DNA of 15,168 nucleotides from an uncultured Collinsella sp. (GTDB lineage: Bacteria > Actinomycetota > Coriobacteriia > Coriobacteriales > Coriobacteriaceae): positions 1-15,168 of the forward strand of contig URWS01000003.1 of NCBI GenBank assembly GCA_900551605.1, given 5' to 3'. The translations under genes were made by a program, and so were the position numbers. Shown here one piece after another: positions 5,584-13,024 of the stretch. Every line of letters begins with the position of its first letter. Within the stretch, counting starts at the first letter, position 1. The notes below the pieces were generated by a model that saw only the letters and a program-made list of their open reading frames with translations, was not told the DNA's origin and did no database searches.

Positions 5584-6822
5584 ATGACAAAAGACGATAG
5601 ACAAGCGTTCGAGGTGCCCGATCGACTCTTTGAATACGTGAGGTCGGTCGTCGACAACCGCGCGCTTGCAACGGTGCTGCTCTTTTTGCTGAGCCTGCTG
5701 CTGATTGGCATCGACAACATCGTCGGAATCTTGGCGGTGCTGCTTGTCGGCTTTTTGCTGATCGATCGATTTGAGATCGTGCGCCGCTGCGTGGTGATTG
5801 GCGGCGCCGCGTGGGCCATGACGTTGGCGATTGGCGCCATGGCGCTCGGCGGCATCGAAGGGCCGGTGCTGTTCGATGCCGGCTTTGTATTCAACATGCT
5901 TGGCTTTGTGCTGGCGCTTGCCGCGTGCGTGCTGCTCTTGTGCGGTCGCGCCCTGTACTACCAGGGCTACGAACAGGGCGAGCAGCATGCCGACCGCGTG
6001 CTCGCGGCTCGCATCCAGGACCGCCTGATCGATCACCCCGACACCTGGGACAACATCGACGGCGACTTCTTGGAGGCCGAGGGCGCCCTTAACCGCGTGC
6101 GTGACCGTGAGCGCAAGGTGCAGCAAGCTCTGCGTGACGAGTCGCATCGTAAGGACGATCTGGTCACGTACTTGGCACATGACCTACGCACCCCGCTTGC
6201 CAGTGTGGTGGGCTATCTTTCGCTGCTGCAAGAGACTCCTGAGCTGCCGGTTGAGCAACGTGCGCACTTTACGGGCGTGGCGCTCGACAAGGCGCACCGG
6301 CTCGATGCGCTCATCGAAGAGTTCTTCGATATCACGCGCTTTGACTTCCACGATATCGTGCTCACGCGCGGCTATGTTGATCTGGGGTTGCTGCTGGCTC
6401 AGGTGGCTGACGAGTTCTATCCCATCCTCAACGAGCAGCATAAGGAAGTCCAAGTTGATATTCGCGAGGACCTGACGGTGCTCGTGGATGGCGACAAGAT
6501 GGCTCGCGTGTTCAACAACATCATGAAAAACGCTATTGCCTATAGCTATGAGGGCTCGACCATCACGATCGAGGCCAGACGCCGGGACGACGGTGGCGTG
6601 CGCGTGCGCTTTATCAATCAGGGCGATCCTATCCCTGAGTCAAAGCTCAAGGTGATCTTTGAGAAGTTCTATCGCCTGGATGCGGCGCGTGCGACCAATC
6701 GCGGCGGCGCTGGACTGGGGCTTGCTATTGCCAAGGAGATCATCGCGGCACACGGCGGTACCGTTGCATGTGAATCGACGCCCGAACACACGATATTCAC
6801 CATCGAGCTGCCCGCCGCATAG
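5584..6822 (+). CDS. vanS: VanS-like sensor histidine kinase
   Basis: A 412-residue membrane kinase. The ATG at 5584 is chosen because GAGGA (5572-5576) lies 7 bases upstream; the frame is open further upstream only as overlap with the regulator gene. Four hydrophobic segments are visible, at about 27-43, 46-60, 70-90 and 101-120, with no large extracellular domain between them. A coiled linker then leads to the H-box YLAHDLRTPLASVVGYLSLL with phosphoacceptor H199. The catalytic domain has the N-box (RVFNNIMKNAIAYS), a VanS-style G1 region (NQGDPIPESK), the F-box FEKFYRLD and the G2 box GGAGLGLAIAKEI. The H-box and ATPase segments match VanS closely. The short extracellular loops suggest it senses a lipid-linked or membrane-proximal signal such as lipid II or an antibiotic, but the ligand cannot be read from sequence. 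Confidence 0.92.
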   Translation: MTKDDRQAFEVPDRLFEYVRSVVDNRALATVLLFLLSLLLIGIDNIVGILAVLLVGFLLIDRFEIVRRCVVIGGAAWAMTLAIGAMALGGIEGPVLFDAGFVFNMLGFVLALAACVLLLCGRALYYQGYEQGEQHADRVLAARIQDRLIDHPDTWDNIDGDFLEAEGALNRVRDRERKVQQALRDESHRKDDLVTYLAHDLRTPLASVVGYLSLLQETPELPVEQRAHFTGVALDKAHRLDALIEEFFDITRFDFHDIVLTRGYVDLGLLLAQVADEFYPILNEQHKEVQVDIREDLTVLVDGDKMARVFNNIMKNAIAYSYEGSTITIEARRRDDGGVRVRFINQGDPIPESKLKVIFEKFYRLDAARATNRGGAGLGLAIAKEIIAAHGGTVACESTPEHTIFTIELPAA

Positions 6823-6832
6823 CCAGCGTTCC

Positions 6833-6860
6833 CTTACAAACACTTGACAATGCGCTCACG
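6833..6860 (+). promoter_or_regulatory. Possible PHO-box-like direct repeats upstream of pstB
   Basis: CTTACA (6833), CTTGACA (6843) and CTCACG (6855) recur at 10-12 bp spacing, the arrangement bound by PhoB/PhoP-type regulators. TTGACA (6844-6849) is also a consensus -35, though no good -10 follows at 16-18 bp. TACTAT at 6881-6886 could be the -10 of an activated promoter. The repeats are loose, so this is tentative. Confidence 0.3.
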
Positions 6861-6883
6861 TGCATATGAGCCGCGATTCCTAC

Positions 6884-6911
6884 TATCGATACTGCTGAAT
6901 TGATATCGATA
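6884..6911. promoter_or_regulatory. Paired TATCGATA palindromes in the pstB leader
   Basis: The 8-bp palindrome TATCGATA occurs at 6884-6891 and again at 6904-6911, exactly 20 bp (two helical turns) apart, just before the pstB ribosome binding site. Same-face placement suggests a dimeric DNA-binding protein. Confidence 0.35.
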
Positions 6912-6912
6912 T

Positions 6913-6917
6913 GGAGG
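6913..6917 (+). promoter_or_regulatory. Ribosome binding site that decides the pstB start
   Basis: GGAGG lies 8 bases before the ATG at 6926 and inside the frame if the upstream ATG at 6911 were used, so 6926 is the better start. Confidence 0.7.
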
Positions 6918-6925
6918 TATGCGGT

Positions 6926-7801
<876 letters not shown>

Positions 7802-7811
7802 TACCATCTAG

Positions 7812-7825
7812 TAAAGGTACCTTTA
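7812..7825. promoter_or_regulatory. Perfect 14-bp palindrome between pstB and the PhoB-like gene
   Basis: TAAAGGTACCTTTA is a perfect, centre-free palindrome 10 bases after the pstB stop and 40 bases before the regulator start. With no loop and no T-tract it is a poor terminator, so an operator is more likely. Confidence 0.35.
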
Positions 7826-7852
7826 GGGTTAAGATGCGGTCATGCCGGCCGC

Positions 7853-7859
7853 AAAGGGG
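7853..7859 (+). promoter_or_regulatory. Ribosome binding site that decides the PhoB-like start
   Basis: AAAGGGG lies 6 bases before the ATG at 7866. The upstream in-frame ATG at 7842 has only a weak purine stretch, and starting at 7866 makes the receiver domain begin at its usual position. Confidence 0.65.
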
Positions 7860-7865
7860 TTCAAC

Positions 7866-8594
7866 ATGATCTATTACGTCGAGGACGATGACAACATCAG
7901 GGATTTGACGGTCTATGCACTGCGCAAGCAGGGGATCGAGGCCGAAGGCTTTTCGTGCGACGGTGAGTTTAAGGCTGCCGTGGCGCGACGGGTACCCGAT
8001 GCCGTCCTGCTCGACATCATGCTGCCCGATACCGATGGCTTGGCGATTATGCGCCGCCTGCGTGCCGATCGCCTGACGGCGACGGTGCCCATCATGATGC
8101 TTACCGCCAAGGATACCGAGCTCGACAAGGTGATGGCGCTCGATGGCGGCGCCGACGATTACCTGACTAAACCCTTCTCGCTCATGGAGCTTGCGAGCCG
8201 CTGCCGCGCACTGCTGCGTCGCGGCGGCATGGTCAAGCAGGCGAGCGATGTGCTCAGCGTGGGCGACATCGTGCTCTCGCCCAGCCATCGCGAGGTGACC
8301 GTTGCCGGCGAGCCGCTTAAGCTCACCCTGCGCGAGTTCGACCTGCTCGAGTACCTCATGCGCAAGCCCGGCGTGGTTTTTACCCGCGAGTCGTTGCTGC
8401 AGAGCGTGTGGGGCTGGGACTTCGACGGCGGTTCGCGCACCGTTGACGTGCACGTGCAGACGCTTCGCCAAAAACTGGGCGAGCATGCCGGCGCCATCGA
8501 GACCGTGCGCGGCGTGGGCTACCGCTTGGCCGAGCCTTCTGCCGGTGATGGTGCCGAAGGTGACGACATTGCGGCTACCGCATCGGAGGAGTAA
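7866..8594 (+). CDS. phoB: PhoB-like OmpR-family response regulator
   Basis: A 242-residue transcription regulator. In the receiver domain the acidic pocket is E6/D7 (YYVEDD), the phosphoacceptor is D50 (LLDIMLP), and T80 and K102 (KPF) complete the switch. The winged-helix domain spans about 125-225, with the recognition region SRTVDVHVQTLRQKLG and the closing RGVGYRL; an acidic Ala/Glu tail of roughly 20 residues follows. The start at 7866 is supported by AAAGGGG. It follows pstB by 64 bases and precedes its kinase by 3, so the last two genes form a tight operon. Assignment to phosphate control rests mainly on the pstB linkage; the domain alone says only OmpR/PhoB family. Confidence 0.88.
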   Translation: MIYYVEDDDNIRDLTVYALRKQGIEAEGFSCDGEFKAAVARRVPDAVLLDIMLPDTDGLAIMRRLRADRLTATVPIMMLTAKDTELDKVMALDGGADDYLTKPFSLMELASRCRALLRRGGMVKQASDVLSVGDIVLSPSHREVTVAGEPLKLTLREFDLLEYLMRKPGVVFTRESLLQSVWGWDFDGGSRTVDVHVQTLRQKLGEHAGAIETVRGVGYRLAEPSAGDGAEGDDIAATASEE

Positions 8595-8597
8595 CCC

Positions 8598-10022
8598 GTG
8601 GTCTTCGCCCCCCAGGGAAAATATACGCTGTCGCACCGCGTTTTTGTGACGATCTTTGTCTGCGCCATGGCGGTTATCGTGGCGTTTACGGTGCTGGGTG
8701 CGTTCTTTGTGCAAAACACTTTGGCGGATGCCACGAGTGCCAATCTGGCGCAGGAAACCGAGCTCATTGCTGCTGCCCTCGACGAGCAGCAGGAGCCCAT
8801 TCCGTTCTTGCGTAGCCTCGATCGCGAGGACTTGCGCATCACGCTGATTAACAAGGATGGATCGGTTGCCTACGACAACGAGGCGTCGCCTTCTACACTG
8901 CCCAACCATGGCGATCGCCCCGAGGTCATCGAGGCCTTTGAGAGTGGTTTGGGTTCCGCGGAGCGCGCAAGCTCTACGCTCGACGAGATTATGCTGTATC
9001 GCGCCGTCGCCCTTGATAACGGCCAGGTTGTCCGCTTGGCGCAGGCCCAGCCTGGCGTTGCGGCGATTTTGCTGTCGATGGTGGCGCCGATGCTGCTTAT
9101 CGCGGCAGCGGGTGCGGTACTCTCGTTTTTTATGGCGCGCCGCGAGTCCCGTGCCATCATCGCGCCGTTGCAAGAGGTGGATTTGGACCATCCACGCCGT
9201 AGCTATGAGCACGCCTATGCCGAGATGGTCCCCATGCTTGAGCGTATCGAGTCGCAGCGCCAGGAGCTCAAGCGCCAAATGGCGGTGCTAGCGGACAACG
9301 ACCGTATGCGCCGCGAGTTCACGGCGAATATCACTCATGAGATCAAGACGCCGCTTACGGCGATTTCGGGCTATGCCGAGCTCATTGCAAACGGCATGGT
9401 CGAGGGCGAGGACGACCTGCGCAACTTTGGCGGTCGCATCTATCGTGAGGCGGGCCGTTTGGCGGCGCTTGTCAACGACATCCTTACGCTGTCTAACTTG
9501 GACGAGGCCGAGCGTGCAACTGAGGGCGAGGCGGTGCCCATTGGGTCCACGGAGCCTATTGAGCTCTCGCGTGCCATCTACGCGGTTGAGCAGCGTCTTG
9601 AACAGGTCGCCCGTCAGGCGAATGTGACGATAAGTCATGAGACCAAGCCTGTGGTCGTCGAAGGCGTATCGCGTCTGATCGATGAGCTCATCTATAACCT
9701 GGCGAGCAACGCCATTCGCTACAACCGGCCCGGCGGTACGGTGACGCTGCGGTGCGGAACCAACGACGACGGGCACCCGTATCTGTCGGTTGCCGATACT
9801 GGTATTGGCATTGCGCCCGAGGAGCAGGGTAAGGTATTCGAGCGTTTCTATCGCGTTGACAAGAGCCGCTCTAAAGCGCGCGGTGGAACGGGCCTGGGTC
9901 TGGCCATCGTCAAGCATGCCGCCCTGTATCATCACGCCTCGCTCGATCTGTCAAGCGAGCTGGGGGTGGGGACCACCATCACGGTGACGTTTCCCATACA
10001 GCAGGATGAGCCATTCGCATAG
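8598..10022 (+). CDS. phoR: PhoR-like sensor histidine kinase
   Basis: A 474-residue membrane kinase starting at GTG 8598, with GGAGGAG (8585-8591) 6 bases upstream overlapping the end of the regulator gene. Transmembrane segment 1 is about 15-37 and segment 2 about 154-179. The roughly 115-residue extracellular domain between them looks like the small sensor folds of PhoR/WalK relatives. A linker (about 180-235) leads to the H-box FTANITHEIKTPL with H247. The ATPase domain shows the N-box (ELIYNLASNAIRYN), G1 ADTGIGI, F-box FERFYRVD and G2 GGTGLGLAIVKHA. All catalytic motifs are intact. It is the evident partner of the regulator 3 bases upstream. A weak terminator follows at 10046-10080, closing the pstB block. 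Confidence 0.9.
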   Translation: MVFAPQGKYTLSHRVFVTIFVCAMAVIVAFTVLGAFFVQNTLADATSANLAQETELIAAALDEQQEPIPFLRSLDREDLRITLINKDGSVAYDNEASPSTLPNHGDRPEVIEAFESGLGSAERASSTLDEIMLYRAVALDNGQVVRLAQAQPGVAAILLSMVAPMLLIAAAGAVLSFFMARRESRAIIAPLQEVDLDHPRRSYEHAYAEMVPMLERIESQRQELKRQMAVLADNDRMRREFTANITHEIKTPLTAISGYAELIANGMVEGEDDLRNFGGRIYREAGRLAALVNDILTLSNLDEAERATEGEAVPIGSTEPIELSRAIYAVEQRLEQVARQANVTISHETKPVVVEGVSRLIDELIYNLASNAIRYNRPGGTVTLRCGTNDDGHPYLSVADTGIGIAPEEQGKVFERFYRVDKSRSKARGGTGLGLAIVKHAALYHHASLDLSSELGVGTTITVTFPIQQDEPFA

Positions 10023-10045
10023 CGATACAACATAGATATTGATGT

Positions 10046-10080
10046 AGACGCCGCATTTGACTTTCGGGTGCGGCGTTGTT
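10046..10080 (+). terminator. Probable terminator after the PhoR-like gene
   Basis: ACGCCGCA (10048-10055) pairs with TGCGGCGT (10069-10076) around a 13-base loop. The following tract TGTTGTGCAATTTT is only moderately T-rich, so efficiency is uncertain. Confidence 0.55.
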
Positions 10081-10141
10081 GTGCAATTTTACGATTGCTT
10101 CCGACATTTTTACAGGAGAGCCTGTTTCTTATGTATAGAGT

Positions 10142-10170
10142 TTGGTCTCGGTAAAAAGATGCGATAACAT
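10142..10170 (+). promoter_or_regulatory. Possible promoter of the polysaccharide-regulation genes
   Basis: TTGGTC (10142-10147) and TAACAT (10165-10170) are 17 bp apart, giving a leader of about 40 bases to the ATG at 10218. A small hairpin ACAGG-AGAG-CCTGT at 10112-10125 lies upstream. Matches to consensus are partial. Confidence 0.4.
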
Positions 10171-10217
10171 ACGGACAGTTTTGTCAATCCGAACTGGGGA
10201 AATGAAAGGCAAGCTGC

Positions 10218-10874
10218 ATGACCCTTCTCGAACTGTTCCAGCTGCTGAAGAAGCACCTCAAGCTGGTCATCACCCTTCCGGTGGTCTGCGCGATCGCCAT
10301 GGGCATCGTGTCCTTCGTTGCGATGGACAACACCTACACCGCGACGACGAGCATGTACATTCTCGCCAAGACCGACGATAGCGGTCAGATGAGCTACAAC
10401 GATCTCTCAGCGAGCCAGATGCTTTCCAACGATATCGCCACGCTGCTGGATAGCGATAGCGTTAAGAGCGGCGCAGCCAATGAACTGGGCCTCACCGATC
10501 TGGATGACTACAAGGTGTCTGTTTCCTCCGAGACCACCACGCGTGTCATTACGCTTTCGGTTACCGGCACCGATGCCAAGGAGACGGCTAAGGTCGCAAA
10601 GGCCATGGCCAGCTCGGTGAGTACGGTCGCTCAGAACGTCGGCGCTGCCCAGAGCATCAACGTTATCGACGAGGCTAAGACCCCCGAAGCCCCCAGCGGT
10701 CCCAAGCGTATGCTGTACGTTGCTGTCGCGTTCCTCGCGGGCATCTTTATCGCAGTTGCCTATGTCGTTTTGGCAGACATGCTCAATACCCGCATCCGCG
10801 GTGCCGAAGAGGCAGAAGAGCTCCTGGGCATTCCCGTTGTTGGCCGAATTCCGGCTATGAAAGGTGGTAAATAG
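10218..10874 (+). CDS. cpsC: CpsC/CapA-like polysaccharide chain-length regulator (Wzz family, kinase activator)
   Basis: Membrane protein of the Wzz/CpsC type that activates the cytoplasmic tyrosine kinase and influences polymer length. It has 218 residues: a short cytoplasmic N-terminus, TM1 at about 16-35, an extracellular region (about 37-163), a proline-containing approach to TM2 (EAPSGPKR), TM2 at about 165-186, and a 30-residue cytoplasmic tail (NTRIRGAEEAEELLGIPVVG) typical of the activator segment that contacts the kinase. AAAGG at 10205-10209 is 8 bases before the ATG. The kinase gene begins 2 bases after its stop, so the pair is translationally close. The extracellular part is smaller than in Gram-negative Wzz, as usual for Gram-positive members. 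Confidence 0.9.
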   Translation: MTLLELFQLLKKHLKLVITLPVVCAIAMGIVSFVAMDNTYTATTSMYILAKTDDSGQMSYNDLSASQMLSNDIATLLDSDSVKSGAANELGLTDLDDYKVSVSSETTTRVITLSVTGTDAKETAKVAKAMASSVSTVAQNVGAAQSINVIDEAKTPEAPSGPKRMLYVAVAFLAGIFIAVAYVVLADMLNTRIRGAEEAEELLGIPVVGRIPAMKGGK

Positions 10875-10876
10875 GC

Positions 10877-11614
10877 ATGGCTAAGGCAAAGAACACCGAC
10901 AAGCTCGTTGTACAGAATGCCGCCAAGACCCTTCTGGCCAACATCCGCTTTGCGAGCGTGGACGACCCCATTCGCACCATCACCGTTACCTCCTCGATTC
11001 CCAACGAGGGCAAGTCTACGGTTTCCATTAACCTTGCTCAGGCAATCGCCACGAGCGGCAAGTCCGTGCTCCTGGTCGAGGCCGATATGCGCCGCAGGTC
11101 CCTTTCCGATATGCTCGGCGTTCGTTCGCGCGGCGGACTCTATGCGGTCCTTTCCGAGCAGATCTCCATCGACCAGGCAATTGTCGAGACGGGTCAGAAG
11201 AACTTCTACTTCCTCGATGCCGAGCCGCATATTCCCAATCCTGCCGACATCATCGTCTCTCACCGCTTTGCCAAGCTTGTAAAGGCACTGTCCGCCAAGT
11301 TCCAGTACGTCATCTTTGATGCTCCCCCGGTCGGCACCTTCATCGATGCTGCCGAGATCGCAAGTCTGACTGATGGCACGCTGTTCGTGGTGCGCGAGGA
11401 CTTCACCAAGCGCGAGGAGGCGCTCAACGCCATCGGTCAGCTTAAGAAGTCCGATAAGGTCAAGCTCATCGGTACCGTTATGAACTACTGCGAGACCGAG
11501 ACCAGCGAGTACTACTACTCCTACTACACCAAGGACGGTAAGAAGGTGAAGAAGGGCTCCGACGATCAGGGGACTTCCAAAAAGGGCATCTTCACCAACC
11601 GAGCAAACGTTTAG
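10877..11614 (+). CDS. cpsD: CpsD/CapB-like bacterial tyrosine kinase (BY-kinase)
   Basis: Cytoplasmic autophosphorylating tyrosine kinase that, with CpsC, controls capsule or exopolysaccharide assembly. Its 245 residues carry Walker A (SSIPNEGKST, 39-48), Walker A' (LLVEADMRRR, 65-74) and Walker B (YVIFDAPP, 144-151), the BY-kinase trio. The C-terminus has the expected tyrosine cluster EYYYSYYTK (Y212, 213, 214, 216, 217), the autophosphorylation sites, followed by a Lys-rich tail. AAGGTGG (10861-10867) lies 9 bases before the ATG, inside the end of cpsC. The gene is separate from cpsC, the usual Gram-positive split arrangement. The phosphatase gene follows 17 bases downstream. Confidence 0.93.
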   Translation: MAKAKNTDKLVVQNAAKTLLANIRFASVDDPIRTITVTSSIPNEGKSTVSINLAQAIATSGKSVLLVEADMRRRSLSDMLGVRSRGGLYAVLSEQISIDQAIVETGQKNFYFLDAEPHIPNPADIIVSHRFAKLVKALSAKFQYVIFDAPPVGTFIDAAEIASLTDGTLFVVREDFTKREEALNAIGQLKKSDKVKLIGTVMNYCETETSEYYYSYYTKDGKKVKKGSDDQGTSKKGIFTNRANV

Positions 11615-11631
11615 TTGATTAAGGCTGATCT

Positions 11632-12282
11632 ATGCGTGACATTCATTGCCATATCTTGCCGGGTGTAGACGACGGCGCCGCCGATCTCGATGAGAGCTTG
11701 GCGATGCTCGAGGCTGCCAAGCGGGCCGGTGTAACCAGAATCGTTTGCACCCCGCACTGTCGTGATCCCTATTTTGATTACGACAAGATGTGGGATGCCT
11801 TTGAGCTGCTGCGCGATAACGCTGACGGTTTTCCGCTCCAGATGGGCTTCGAGGTCAACCATCGAAAGCTCGTTGAGCTTGGTATCGATGCCGCGGAGCA
11901 CTTGCATTTCGATGGAACCAATGAGTTCCTGCTTGAGCTTTCGACGCATGCCGATGCGTATGCGTTTAGAGAGTACGAGAACACGATTTACGATTTGCAG
12001 TGCCGTGGCTACCAGGTGATCATCGCTCATCCTGAGCGCTATCGTGCGGTTCAAAAGGATGTAAGCGTGGCGGAGCGCCTGGTCGATATGGGCTGCAAGC
12101 TGCAGGCTTCGGCGGACTTTATTGCCGGCGGTCGCTTTGGTCGCGAGAAAAAGCCGGCACAGCGCCTGTTCGATCAGAACCTGTACAGTTTCATCGCGAG
12201 CGATGCCCATAACGTGGGTCATTACGATTGCCTGGCGAAGGCTCGCGCGAAGTTTAGCGTGCGCGGAGCTCATTTTCGCTAA
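11632..12282 (+). CDS. cpsB: CpsB/YwqE-like PHP-domain tyrosine phosphatase
   Basis: Metal-dependent phosphatase that removes phosphate from the BY-kinase tyrosine cluster. Its 216 residues begin with DIHCHILPGVDDG, whose H5 and H7 are metal ligands, and continue with CTPH (H42), GFEV (E74), LLEL (E102), IIAHPERY (H133) and ASDAHN (D191, H193), the full PHP set. No signal peptide is present. AAGG at 11621-11624 lies 7 bases before the ATG. In many Firmicutes the order is cpsB-cpsC-cpsD; here the phosphatase comes last. It closes the polysaccharide module, since no glycosyltransferase, flippase or polymerase follows. Confidence 0.93.
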   Translation: MRDIHCHILPGVDDGAADLDESLAMLEAAKRAGVTRIVCTPHCRDPYFDYDKMWDAFELLRDNADGFPLQMGFEVNHRKLVELGIDAAEHLHFDGTNEFLLELSTHADAYAFREYENTIYDLQCRGYQVIIAHPERYRAVQKDVSVAERLVDMGCKLQASADFIAGGRFGREKKPAQRLFDQNLYSFIASDAHNVGHYDCLAKARAKFSVRGAHFR

Positions 12283-12321
12283 AATCTGTCCCTAACGTTC
12301 GCATTGAATGAAAGGGCAGCC

Positions 12322-12822
12322 ATGGATATCCAACTTAAGACGGGATGCTTTGATGACGCGGCGCTGGTGCGCCGCGTCGTTTTTATGGACGAGCAGGGCT
12401 ACGAGAATGAGTTCGACGCTATCGACGAGGATCCGAACTGCATTCATGTGACGCTCTATGTAGACGGCGAGCTTGCCGGTTGCTCGCGCGTGTTTCCCGA
12501 AGAGCTTGAGCGCGCGGCTGACGCAGAGGCTCCAGTGTCGCCGGCGTGCGACTTGGACGAAGGCGTCGCGGCGGGGGAGACCTACATTATGGGGCGCGTG
12601 GCCGTGTTGCCGAGCATGCGCCGTCGCGGTCTGGCGAGTGCGATCGTCGAGGCCAGTGCTTCGTGTGCACGCGATGCCGGCGCTAAGCTTATTAAGCTGC
12701 ATGCGCAGGAATACGTGTTGCCGCTCTATGCAAAGGCGGGCTACACGCAAATTGCCCCGGTAGATTACGAAGACGAGGGCCAGCCCCATGTCTGGATGGC
12801 CAAGCGCGTAGATGGCAGATAG
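12322..12822 (+). CDS. GNAT-family N-acetyltransferase (YjcF/ElaA-like)
   Basis: A 166-residue acetyl-CoA-dependent acetyltransferase. The early motif RRVVFMDEQGYENEFD resembles the VF-x-EQG signature of the YjcF/ElaA-like branch. The acetyl-CoA loop is RRRGLAS after the beta strand YIMGRVAVLPSM (about 88-106). The C-terminal strand and helix LHAQEYVLPLYAKAGY (about 131-146) are typical of the fold. The substrate is unknown. AAAGGG (12311-12316) 5 bases upstream fixes the ATG at 12322 over a TTG at 12304. It starts 39 bases after the phosphatase gene and may be read from the same transcript, or from a weak promoter around TAAAAT (12280-12285). No functional link to polysaccharide control is evident. 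Confidence 0.88.
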   Translation: MDIQLKTGCFDDAALVRRVVFMDEQGYENEFDAIDEDPNCIHVTLYVDGELAGCSRVFPEELERAADAEAPVSPACDLDEGVAAGETYIMGRVAVLPSMRRRGLASAIVEASASCARDAGAKLIKLHAQEYVLPLYAKAGYTQIAPVDYEDEGQPHVWMAKRVDGR

Positions 12823-12886
12823 GGACGTTCCTTTTCTGCCGGCGGTTGGGGACACTCCTTGGTAATTGGTGCATCGGAGCGCTTAG

Positions 12887-12912
12887 ACATACAGTTTTTC
12901 GATTCCGTATGT
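12887..12912. promoter_or_regulatory. Inverted repeat ACATAC-N14-GTATGT upstream of htpG
   Basis: A perfect 6-bp dyad spaced by 14 bp, with GCGC at 12879-12882 and 12919-12922 extending the symmetry. It ends about 20 bp before the TATAAA at 12933, so it overlaps or abuts the -35 region, a common operator position. Confidence 0.4.
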
Positions 12913-12932
12913 ATATATGCGCGCTAATGGGT

Positions 12933-12938
12933 TATAAA
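12933..12938 (+). promoter_or_regulatory. Putative -10 element of htpG
   Basis: TATAAA within an A/T-rich stretch; no clear -35 lies 16-18 bp upstream. Transcription would start near 12945 and produce a leader of about 80 bases that contains the terminator hairpin at 12970-12994. Confidence 0.45.
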
Positions 12939-12969
12939 ATCTAAGTCTGAACATAGCAGGTCTGCGATG

Positions 12970-12994
12970 CGGCTCGGGCGACCGGGCCGTTTTT
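12970..12994 (+). terminator. Intrinsic terminator in the htpG leader, candidate attenuator
   Basis: CGGCTCGG (12970-12977) pairs with CCGGGCCG (12982-12989), with one T:G pair, closes on a GCGA tetraloop and runs into TTTTT. It is GC-rich with a sharp U-tract, so it should be strong. Only 30 bases separate it from the htpG ATG, including the ribosome binding site. It may simply end the upstream operon, but htpG transcripts starting upstream must then pass it. Confidence 0.75.
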
Positions 12995-13024
12995 GTGGGC
13001 GGGGGTAGCGCGAAAGGACTGCAC

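Larger units (their letters stand above)
12823..13024 (+). other. Intergenic leader region of htpG
   Basis: The 202-bp region contains, in order: two related motifs GGGACGTTCC (12822-12831) and GGGGACACTCC (12848-12858); a dyad ACATAC-N14-GTATGT (12887-12912) flanked by GCGC on both sides; an A/T-rich -10-like TATAAA (12933-12938); an intrinsic terminator (12970-12994); and the htpG ribosome binding site. I see no protein gene in it. No CIRCE element (a heat-shock operator) is recognisable. Confidence 0.6.

Noticed and set aside
6550..6660. Degenerate G1 box in the VanS-like kinase as a sign of inactivity
   Set aside because: VanS proteins normally have a non-canonical sequence here, and the H, N, F and G2 motifs are intact.
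4862..6822. Glycopeptide resistance locus
   Set aside because: The VanRS-like pair is present but no VanH, ligase (VanA/B-type) or VanX gene is in the window, so resistance cannot be claimed.
12995..13024. Upstream GTG start adding 10 residues to HtpG
   Set aside because: It lies directly on the tail of the terminator without a ribosome binding site. The ATG at 13025 has AAAGGA at ideal spacing and matches the normal HtpG N-terminus.
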